The position numbers were made by a program, and so were the translations under genes. Below the pieces are notes generated by a model. It saw nothing but the letters and a program-made list of their open reading frames with translations. It was not told where the DNA came from and searched no databases. 64,000 nucleotides of DNA from contig CAVQDO010000008.1 in NCBI GenBank assembly GCA_963711255.1, positions 1 to 64,000 on the forward strand. The letters are read 5' to 3'. Position 1 is the stretch's first letter. Every line of letters starts with the position of its first letter. Shown piece by piece: positions 54,253 to 61,607 of the stretch. The DNA comes from GCA-2746365 sp963711255 (lineage in GTDB: Bacteria > Pseudomonadota > Gammaproteobacteria > SZUA-229).

Positions 54253-55827
54253 ATGACGTTCGCCATTTCCAGTCTGCTTAATCCTGCCGCATTTGATCAT
54301 CCGGTTCAAAATATCGAGCTTATTGAAACACATATTTCGTGGGTGATTTTAACGGGTGCGTTTGCCTACAAAATTAAAAAACCTGTCGATTTTGGTTTCC
54401 TCGATTTCTCTACCCTGGAAAAAAGACATAAATATTGCCTTAATGAATTACAGCTCAACCGAAGGCTTGCAGCAGACATTTACCTTAACGTCGTGGCAAT
54501 TACTGGTACAGATAGCAATCTGAGCATTAATGGAGAAGGTGAAGCCATAGAGTATGCGGTAAAAATGAAACAGTTCCCACAATCTGCACAGCTGGATAAT
54601 ATGCTGGCCAATGGTGAACTTGATGTTACTCACATGGACGCGATTGCATCAATGGTCGCCAGTTTTCACCAGTCTATTGCGATTGCCGATAAGAGCTCAG
54701 ACTTTGGCAACAGTCATGCAGTCTATCAACCGGTTGAAGAAAACTTTATTCAAATACGTGAACACCTGAACACTTACTTCGGTATTTACCAGCAGACACT
54801 TGAAGAACTTGAAACCTGGAGCAAGTCTGCCTTTACACGCCTGGAGTCTTATTTTCAGCAGCGTAAAGCGAACGGTTTTATTCGCGAATGCCATGGTGAT
54901 ATGCATTTACGCAATATGCTGTGGCTGGATTCAGGTTCGCACAGCGGGCCTGCTGCATTTGATTGCATCGAATTTAATGCAAACCTGCGCTGGATCGATG
55001 TGATCAGTGAAGTGGCTTTCCTGGTAATGGATTTACAGGACAGGAAACAGCATGTGCTTGCCAGTCGTTTTTTAAATCGTTACCTTGAACTTACTGGCGA
55101 CTACGCCGGACTGGCTGCTCTGCCCTATTATCTTTGTTACCGCGCACTGGTACGCGCCAAAGTTAGCGTGATACGTCTTGGCCAGGATAATATTTCACCG
55201 CAGGAAAAAGAACAGGTGCTGGCTGAATTTGATTCTTATCTTGCGCTTGCTTCCAGCTTTACTCATACCCGTACAGCAAAACTAATTATCATGCGCGGCC
55301 TGTCTGCTTCGGGAAAGAGCACAGTGTCTCAGCAGCTGCTTGACGCTAGCAATATGATACGTATTCGTTCGGATGTTGAACGCAAGCGACTGTTTGAGTC
55401 AGCTATGACAAATAATGAAAGGCCAACTGGTGCTGCTAATAAAATTGATAACGGAATTTATTCCAGCAGTGCATCGGAGAAAACCTATGCAAAGCTGGCA
55501 AGCCTGGCATCACAGGTTATTGATGCCGGTTATAGCGTTATTGTTGATGCTGCCTTTCTTAAATATGAACAGCGTAAGATATTTCAGCAACTGGCAGATT
55601 CTCTATCCGTCCCTTATATTATTTTGCAGCTAACTGCACCAGATGAGGTTTTACGGCAACGTATCATTGACAGGAAGAATGATGTTTCTGATGCTGACCT
55701 GGCAGTTCTGGAGCACCAGCTGGCGCATAGGAAGCCGTTAGAGGATAGTGAAACAGATTCGGTGGTATTGGTTGATACCACAATGAAAGTAGATACCGAT
55801 GCTTTGCTGAAAAGCCTGGAACGGTAG
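54253..55827 (+). CDS. Bifunctional aminoglycoside-phosphotransferase-like / AAA_33 ATP-binding protein
   Basis: A 524-residue protein with two kinase-like halves. Residues 1-330 are APH-like (ILTGAFAYKIKKPVDFGFLD, catalytic ECHGDMHLRNML, DCIEFN). Residues 340-520 hold a P-loop kinase domain (MRGLSASGKST, VIVDAAFL). This two-domain family is common next to respiratory or hydrogenase genes but its substrate is unknown; it should not be read as an antibiotic-resistance gene. It is monocistronic and starts 104 bases after the hydrogenase terminator. Confidence 0.88.
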   Translation: MTFAISSLLNPAAFDHPVQNIELIETHISWVILTGAFAYKIKKPVDFGFLDFSTLEKRHKYCLNELQLNRRLAADIYLNVVAITGTDSNLSINGEGEAIEYAVKMKQFPQSAQLDNMLANGELDVTHMDAIASMVASFHQSIAIADKSSDFGNSHAVYQPVEENFIQIREHLNTYFGIYQQTLEELETWSKSAFTRLESYFQQRKANGFIRECHGDMHLRNMLWLDSGSHSGPAAFDCIEFNANLRWIDVISEVAFLVMDLQDRKQHVLASRFLNRYLELTGDYAGLAALPYYLCYRALVRAKVSVIRLGQDNISPQEKEQVLAEFDSYLALASSFTHTRTAKLIIMRGLSASGKSTVSQQLLDASNMIRIRSDVERKRLFESAMTNNERPTGAANKIDNGIYSSSASEKTYAKLASLASQVIDAGYSVIVDAAFLKYEQRKIFQQLADSLSVPYIILQLTAPDEVLRQRIIDRKNDVSDADLAVLEHQLAHRKPLEDSETDSVVLVDTTMKVDTDALLKSLER

Positions 55828-55956
55828 GAGCGCTTTTTAAAGCGCGATTGCTACCTGATAGTCCGTTCGCGGAATAAATTATTCAGCATATCCCTATGCT
55901 TCACCACTTCGTGGCTTACGTGAAAAATTGCTCCAAACAATTTTTTCCGCTCCTAC
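55824..55956. repeat. REP/MITE-like inverted element GTAGGAGCG
   Basis: GTAGGAGCG (55824-55832) and CGCTCCTAC (55948-55956) bound a 133-base block with an internal hairpin (GCGCTTT/AAAGCGC). It abuts the stop codon of the preceding gene. Such GTAGGAGC palindromes are common in gammaproteobacterial intergenic DNA. Confidence 0.65.
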
Positions 55957-55963
55957 GAGATAC

Positions 55964-56006
55964 CTCTACCCCGCCCTTCTCGGAGACGGGCGGGATAGAG
56001 CTATTT
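55964..56006 (+). terminator. Hairpin with T-run after the kinase-like gene
   Basis: CTCTACCCCGCCC pairs with GGGCGGGATAGAG (one mismatch), followed by CTATTTTT on the plus strand. It lies 137 bases after the gene and directly next to the end of the convergent host-attachment gene. Confidence 0.65.
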
Positions 56007-56453
56007 TTACAGGCTGGGTAAACGTGCCGGCAGATGCTGACGAATATCCCTGGCGTTCAACTGGGAAAGATTTTTTGCCAGTTCGAAACAGGCCAGCTTT
56101 TGTGTTTGTGAATTAAGCTGGTGTCGCAGGCTGCCAAGAAAACCGGGAGCAGCGACCAGGATGAACTGCTTGAATTTATTGCCTTTACGTGCGGCATCCA
56201 GCTCGTTGGCGACTTCTCGCGCAAAATTGATGTTTTCCTGTTCTTTAGGACTAACTTCGTCCTGGTAGGCATGTCCGCCGGATCCGCCATTCCCATTACC
56301 TTTTCCGGGCAAATCACTGGTCATACTCCGTTCGTGTAATCGCGCCTGCGTGTGTACGATGCTTTCTATTTCTTCTATCGGCCCGGTGCGGGTATCTACC
56401 TTGAAAATACGGGCTTTACTACTATCTGCAACAACTAACCAGGTTAATTTCAT
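56007..56453 (-). CDS. Host attachment family protein (Pfam PF10116-like)
   Basis: A 148-residue protein with the family opening TWLVVADSSKARIF, a glycine-rich middle (GKGNGNGGSGG) and AREVANELDAARKG..KFKQFILVAAPGFLGSLR. The family was named for attachment of Agrobacterium to plants, but most members are in free-living bacteria and are structurally like release-factor (eRF1) domains; the role is unknown. ATG 56453 with GAGGAGC upstream is preferred over 56492. Confidence 0.85.
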   Translation of the reverse strand: MKLTWLVVADSSKARIFKVDTRTGPIEEIESIVHTQARLHERSMTSDLPGKGNGNGGSGGHAYQDEVSPKEQENINFAREVANELDAARKGNKFKQFILVAAPGFLGSLRHQLNSQTQKLACFELAKNLSQLNARDIRQHLPARLPSL

Positions 56454-56874
56454 AACTTTCAGCTCCTCATTGTTCGTAGTTCTCAATATCATTAAACATC
56501 AGTCTTTGGATCTACGCGTTGATAATAATCAAGTAAAAGAATTAGATTTACCTTACTCTTATTGCGGGCACTATTCGACAAGAATTTTGTTATAAACACA
56601 AATTATTCCTCCAAAGGATCATTTGTCAGTTTGGGAAATCCAGCTAATATTGAAAGCAGAATCAACAGCTTTATCTGGATAAGTATTTTTTATCAAGGAG
56701 CCCTTGAATTAGCCCGAACGCTCGGAGTGCGTACTATGCCCCTTCCATGCCAATTTCTCTATAAAATGGAGATGAATCAGGGATTCGATTGTTGTGTTTT
56801 CGATAAGTAATACTTATGACGAACACCTGCATTAAACGACTAATTTTCCTAATCTTTGCGATAAGTTAACAACC
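56454..56874. other. Intergenic region, nothing recognised
   Basis: About 420 bases between divergent genes. An 82-codon plus-strand frame (56562-56810) has no family features, poor start context and mixed composition, so I do not call it. No clear promoter box or repeat was seen. Confidence 0.5.
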
Positions 56875-57285
56875 ATGAAAAAGCAAAAAACAGAACTATT
56901 TTTATGCCCATGCGGCAGTGGCAACGATTTCAAACGATGTTGCCAGCCCTACCTGGAACAAACCAGTAATGCGCCTACCGCAGAAGCCTTAATGCGCTCC
57001 CGCTACACTGCGTTTGTAATGCTTGATGAGGATTATTTACGCTACAGCTGGCATCCAGACACCTGTCCTGAAAACATCCGTTTAAACGAGCGCACACAAT
57101 GGCTGGGGCTTAAAATTAAGAGCACATTGGCCGGCGAAGAGAAAGACGATACAGGTGAAGTTGAATTTGTAGCACGATCAAAAATCAACGGTGAAGCCAG
57201 TCGCTTGCATGAAACCAGCCGGTTCTCACGATTTGAAAATCGCTGGGTTTATGTTAGTGGTAAGTTTGGGCATCGAGAAATATAA
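56875..57285 (+). CDS. ychJ: YchJ-family protein (SEC-C motif, UPF0225)
   Basis: A 136-residue protein with an N-terminal SEC-C zinc motif (CPCGSGNDFKRCCQPYL), then the YchJ core (AEALMRSRYTAF, YSW-HPDT-like, TQWLGLKI, VEFVARSKING, HETSRFSR). It is a small cystatin-like fold protein of unknown function, widely conserved in gammaproteobacteria. It stands alone. Confidence 0.88.
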   Translation: MKKQKTELFLCPCGSGNDFKRCCQPYLEQTSNAPTAEALMRSRYTAFVMLDEDYLRYSWHPDTCPENIRLNERTQWLGLKIKSTLAGEEKDDTGEVEFVARSKINGEASRLHETSRFSRFENRWVYVSGKFGHREI

Positions 57286-57377
57286 CTTTGTGCAAATTCA
57301 TTCTGCAGAGAGAAAACATTCTTGAAACCAGCTTGCAGAAGCTCTATCTATGAAGTCTGTTGTTAAATTCACAGGAC

Positions 57378-57405
57378 AAAAAAACGACCCCTCAGGGCCG
57401 TTTTT
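57378..57405 (-). terminator. Terminator of the VPLPA-CTERM gene
   Basis: On the minus strand AAAAACGGCCC, loop TGAG, GGGTCGTTTTTTT forms an imperfect hairpin with T-run 24 bases after the stop codon. Confidence 0.7.
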
Positions 57406-57428
57406 AAACTATCTTTTGGATCGTCAGC

Positions 57429-58076
57429 TTAAACGCGTTTTCTTCGAGCTACGCCAACCAGACCTAACAGACCTGAACCGAACAACCAGGCAGCGGCAGG
57501 AACTGGAACTACTGTTGCAAATATAGCACTCGATACACCATTCCCATCATCGAAACCACCGACATGAGCTGCAAAATAAGCATCACCTACACCTTCATAA
57601 CCAATCGCGTAACTTCCTATAGAGTCACCTGAAACGCCAGTAATTGAAAAAGACAATATTTCCGTACGTGAATTACCATTACCCTTTACCTGGAAATCAA
57701 AGAAACCAAAACTACCGCCCGCGTTTTTATTCGTAGTAACACCCCAAGTAGTTGGATCGATGTCAGAGATATTAACGGAAGCATCAACAGTCAAGTTATT
57801 ATCATAATTGAAAAAGAACTTATCCATACCAAAGTTTCCAGTACCAGGAGCAGGCACACCTGTAAATTCACCTGTATTCACAACAACTTCGAAACCAATA
57901 TCACCAGCGGCCAAGGAAACATCACTAGCAGAATCGCTAATAGTCACTGTCAGGTAAGCTGGACCATCAGCTAGTGCATTCGAAAACGTCATATCGTAAC
58001 TCATGGTTGCCGCACTTGCAGGTAAAGCAAATAACGCAACTGGCAGCGCAGCAATCTTCACTAAATATTTCATCAT
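57429..58076 (-). CDS. Secreted protein with VPLPA/PEP-CTERM-type sorting tail
   Basis: A 215-residue protein: signal peptide (cleavage after ASA, about residue 22), a beta-rich middle with no recognised catalytic domain, and a C-terminal sorting signal made of VPVPAAAWLFGSGLLGLVGVA followed by RRKRV. Such tails direct exosortase-type processing and surface or matrix export. No exosortase gene is in the window. A second, decayed gene with the same tail lies at 59320. Confidence 0.85.
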   Translation of the reverse strand: MMKYLVKIAALPVALFALPASAATMSYDMTFSNALADGPAYLTVTISDSASDVSLAAGDIGFEVVVNTGEFTGVPAPGTGNFGMDKFFFNYDNNLTVDASVNISDIDPTTWGVTTNKNAGGSFGFFDFQVKGNGNSRTEILSFSITGVSGDSIGSYAIGYEGVGDAYFAAHVGGFDDGNGVSSAIFATVVPVPAAAWLFGSGLLGLVGVARRKRV

Positions 58077-58447
58077 GGTACTTCATCCTTAATTTATTAA
58101 TTTTGCTATTTCGTATTGCAATAATAATGCCAATTAACAAACCACACTAAAAATAACAATGACTTAATAGGTAGTCACCATTAATCTTTTATGTTTTAGT
58201 GTTTATTTAGATCCGCTAATAACAATTATGTAATACATACCGACACTTTATCCCCCGTTCCCCGATTAACCAGATCAAAAAACCCATAACTTTCAATTAC
58301 TTACATATCGTCAACTTATTCGACAATATTACACTCTGATTTTCCTTAGCACCTAAAAAGAAGATTTATCCTTATTTTTCAGATAGATAGAAGAACACTA
58401 GAACAGTAAAAAAACCCGACAGTAGTTACTTCAAACTAAGTGTATCT
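58077..58447. other. AT-rich intergenic region
   Basis: About 370 bases between the start of the VPLPA-CTERM gene and the transposase element. No gene, box or repeat is seen; presumably it holds the promoter of the VPLPA-CTERM gene. Confidence 0.5.
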
Positions 58448-59242
58448 GGGGACAGTATACCTATTTCACCGTACCCCAGATTTCCGTCCAGGCTTTTTTG
58501 GCGTTAACGTCAAACCGTATACCGCCTCCAGGTTTTTGATAAACGAATCACTACCTAACGGTCGGCCGGTACGGCTGTGCTTAGCGAGCAACTCATCCTC
58601 AGTCGAGCCACCAGCGGACAGGTAGGATGACCAATCATTAATCCGATCAAGCATTGGCTTAACCTTAACTAGAATATCATCAAACCCGCTCAGGTGAGCG
58701 CGAGCGCTTGACCATCTCCAGTCCTGGGGCATGGTACAAATTTTAGCTTTTACGGGATTTAGCTCAACATAACGCACGGTTGAAAGCAGATAACTTTCAT
58801 CCATAGGAAAGGAGTGAAATCGTTCCTGCCATAAATGTCCACGCCAGCCTTCTCGAAAATTAATCTGCCGTGTATAACGCCGATGGGCTTCTGCTAGCGA
58901 TGACCTTAATCCATCTTCGCACTCGGGAACCATGACCAGGTGAACATGATTTGGCATCAGGCAATAGGCCAATACTTCAGTCCCGGATTCACGGGTATAT
59001 TCTGCCATTAGCTCAAGGTAAATCTGGTAATCATCTTCACAGAAAAATGTCTGCTGGCGTCGATTACCACACTGGGTTATATGATGAGGGTATCCTGCTA
59101 CAACGACTCCTGGCATCCTGGCCATACTCATTCTCCATTTTAGTCCTTTAAATTGTCTATATTGCGAACAACAACACTCCTTACTTTTTCGCCACTAACA
59201 GACTATACCGTATTTTTATATTGATATAAGTATACTGTCCCC
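58448..59242 (-). mobile_element. REP-associated tyrosine transposase element
   Basis: The 795-base element is bounded by GGGGACAGTATAC (58448-58460) and GTATACTGTCCCC (59230-59242), exact inverted copies. It carries one transposase gene and separates two VPLPA-CTERM loci. Confidence 0.8.
58466..59131 (-). CDS. REP-associated tyrosine (Y1/IS200-like) transposase
   Basis: A 221-residue protein of the RAYT/TnpA_REP class: PGVVVAGYPHHITQCGNR at the N-terminus, AYCLMPNHVHLVMVP with the HUH histidine pair, WQERFHSF, and VRYVELNPVKA carrying the catalytic tyrosine. RAYTs are usually single-copy and act on REP palindromes. The protein appears complete. First ATG at 59131; ATG 59125 is an alternative. 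Confidence 0.92.
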   Translation of the reverse strand: MSMARMPGVVVAGYPHHITQCGNRRQQTFFCEDDYQIYLELMAEYTRESGTEVLAYCLMPNHVHLVMVPECEDGLRSSLAEAHRRYTRQINFREGWRGHLWQERFHSFPMDESYLLSTVRYVELNPVKAKICTMPQDWRWSSARAHLSGFDDILVKVKPMLDRINDWSSYLSAGGSTEDELLAKHSRTGRPLGSDSFIKNLEAVYGLTLTPKKPGRKSGVR

Positions 59243-59268
59243 GGAATTAAAAAGTTTCAGTAACGCAA

Positions 59269-59300
59269 AAAAAAACAGCGACCGAAGCCGCTGTTTTTTT
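59269..59300 (-). terminator. Terminator of the decayed VPLPA-CTERM gene
   Basis: AAAAAAACAGCG (59269-59280) pairs with CGCTGTTTTTTT (59289-59300); T-run on the minus strand, 20 bases after the gene end. Confidence 0.8.
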
Positions 59301-59319
59301 GAAGCTTACGTTGTCTTAA

Positions 59320-59858
59320 TTAAGCGCGACGACGTGCAACTCCAACCAGACCGATAAGACCTGTACCGAACAACCAGACAGCAGCTGGAACAGGAACAGG
59401 TTTAATTTCTACGTCGATAAGACCATGACACCAGCAAGATCAAACACCAATCGCTACTGTGACTCCCAGCACCAGAAGTAGCAAGACTTTCAATATCCGC
59501 ATACCATGTACCCAGATATTTCAGACCAACTTAAACTCAGTTGAATCAAATAAATCAATAGTGTTAACCCGCATTATGTTGCAAAATAAGGTGCAGATGA
59601 AGGTGCGGCAAACGGGAAAATATGTTACCGTACCACCATCAAGACTAGGAAAGGCAGAAGCAGAAATAAATTACATCCAAAGCCGTAGTAAAGCCGGTGT
59701 CAGCTTGATCAAAAACAGCAAGCGTATATGACGCAGCATCACCACTACCCATTAAAAAGTTAACATTTGTATCAGATTGGTATCAGTACTGTGGATGCTT
59801 GCGACGTTATCGCAGTCAAACACAACGCTGCACCTACCACTAAGTTTCTAAATTTCAT
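59320..59858 (-). pseudogene. Decayed VPLPA/PEP-CTERM secreted protein
   Basis: ATG 59858 starts a signal peptide (MKFRNLVVGAALCLTAITSQAS) that runs into a stop after 27 codons. Protein-like pieces then appear in other frames (for example TNVNFLMGSGDAASYTLAVFDQADTG), and the 3' end encodes PVPVPAAVWLFGTGLIGLVGVARRRA, the same sorting tail as the gene at 57429. Several frameshifts separate them. The plus-strand frame at 59459-59731 is a shadow of this remnant. Confidence 0.75.
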
Positions 59859-60296
59859 TATTTATTTCCTATTTTAAAATTTTTGGATACAACCACCGGA
59901 ACACATCCAACCAGCGACCAACGCCCTTAAAAACATAATTTATTACTTAAAGACTGCTATTAACCATACATTTTCCGTGCCACATTTAATAACACGTCTA
60001 AATTCAGTCAATTAAGCACAATCAACAATCTTCACAAACAAAAACTGTCAACAAACCCGACTTTTAAACTTGCACCAATCTAGTGACTCAATAACGTTTT
60101 GAATAAATACAACAGCTTACATACAGGTGAAATACTAGAAATTTCCCTTTCTGCATAACAATATTTCGATAAACACATAAAAAAATACATTTTCATTAAT
60201 TATTTCAATAAGTTATATAAAAACAAAAACTGTAATCAATTCCGACAGGTGAGCGTAGTTTCCATGCTGCACCATAATTAAACATCGAAATTATCT
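59859..60296. other. AT-rich intergenic region, nothing recognised
   Basis: About 440 bases with low GC and no visible gene, box or repeat, between the decayed VPLPA-CTERM gene and the end of the egtD-like gene. Confidence 0.5.
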
Positions 60297-61277
60297 TCAA
60301 CATAGGTAATGCACACTAAACAAACCTTCATCATCCAGCCATGTTTTCACAAGCTTAAAGCCGGCTTTTTTAGCCAGCTGCTGAAAATGCTCAACCGAGT
60401 ACTTATGTGAATACTCGGTCAATATCGACTGGCCTTTCTTAAAATTAAACACCTGCTCACCGATGCACACCTGCTGTTCCTGCAAACTGACCAGGTGCAT
60501 TTCAATACGATGCTTGCTCTTCATTAAAAAAAGCATGATGTTTAAACTGCTCGACATTGAAATCGGCTTTCAGCTCACGATTAATCCGCACCAGCAGATT
60601 TTTATTGAACTGCTCGGTATATCCGGCCTTATCGTTATAGGCAGCGTTTAAAATTTCACTATCTTTTAGCAGGTCAACACCAATTAACAAACCACCTTCA
60701 GTTCCCACCATATTTCTGATTTCACTTAGCACCGTGACCGCCTGTTCCGGTAAAAAATTACCAATGGTTGAACCCGGAAAAAACGCCACTTTATTAACTG
60801 CTTCCACATGATAGGGCAACTTCATGTCGCCGGTAAAATCGGCACATACTGCATGCACATTTAACCAGGTGAATTCTGCGGCCAGCTTCTTCGCCTCGTC
60901 CTGCAGGTAGCGTCGTGATATATCGATAGGCAGATAAGCGACGGGCCTTAATGCATCCAGCAGCAGGCGAACTTTATAACTGTCACCACTGCCCGGCTCT
61001 ATCAGCAAACAGTCCTTGCCCAGCACCTCAACAATATCGTCGATGTTATCGCGTAAAATATTGACTTCTGTGCGTGTCGGGTAATATTCCTCGGTGTTAC
61101 AGATTGCTTCAAATAAACGCGAACCGGCTTCATCATAAAAGTACTTGGCTTGTATGTAAGGTTCAGGCGCAGACAGGCCCTGTATGATATCGGCACGAAA
61201 ATCCGATGCCTGCGGATGCTGATCAAAAAACTGGTATCGCTGTTCTGGTGACTCGGCTCATTTGTTTTACTGGTCAT
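60297..61277 (-). pseudogene. egtD: L-histidine N-alpha-methyltransferase (EgtD-like), two frameshifts
   Basis: Three frames together make a protein of about 325 residues. The front piece (SPEQRYQFFDQHPQASDFRA..GLSAPEPYIQAKYFYDEAGSRLFEAI) joins VLGKDCLLIEPGSGDSYKVRLLL, the SAM-binding core, and ends with EMHLVSLQEQQV..AGF. Shifts are needed near 61260 (after MTSKTNE, beside an A-run) and near 60522 (FFNEE to KHRIEMHL). EgtD-type enzymes make hercynine, the ergothioneine precursor; no EgtB is seen here. Lesions may be real or sequence errors. Confidence 0.75.
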
Positions 61278-61427
61278 CGGTTTTATTATGAATAAAAACT
61301 TACCCTATCGCAGTGTTGCTGTTGCTGCAACTACAATAAAGCCTTACCGCGGATTAGGGCAGGACGCCCGTAAGTAGAACAACGCATATGTCCATGGATG
61401 GACGGTAGTAGAGTAACGCAGGAGCAG

Positions 61428-61530
61428 TTACCGAGGAGCAGTTATCGAGACGCAGAGAAAGAAAATTAATATGTTTATAATTAAGATATTCGTTTTTCCT
61501 CTGCGCCTCTGCGTCTCCGCGGTAACAAGT
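61428..61530. repeat. Inverted repeat, CGCAGAG family, copy C
   Basis: Left part near 61428-61461 (ACCGAGGAGC..ACGCAGAG, degenerate) and right arm 61498-61530 (CCTCTGCGCCTCTGCGTCTC) match copies A and B. It occupies most of the gap between the egtD-like gene and selD. The rest of 61278-61607 shows nothing else. Confidence 0.7.
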
Positions 61531-61607
61531 TTTTTGTTTTATCATTTAGTGTAAGCTAAGCCCATAACAAGATACCTAAGCAGAAAAACAATTACCCCGT
61601 ATTCAGC

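Noticed and set aside
54253..55827. Aminoglycoside resistance gene
   Set aside because: The APH-like fold is fused to an AAA_33 kinase domain typical of a conserved non-resistance family; no resistance context is present.
56562..56810. 82-codon frame upstream of ychJ
   Set aside because: No family features, weak start context, and mixed composition; treated as chance open frame.
59459..59731. 90-codon plus-strand frame
   Set aside because: It is antisense to the decayed VPLPA-CTERM gene, whose signal peptide and sorting tail read on the minus strand.
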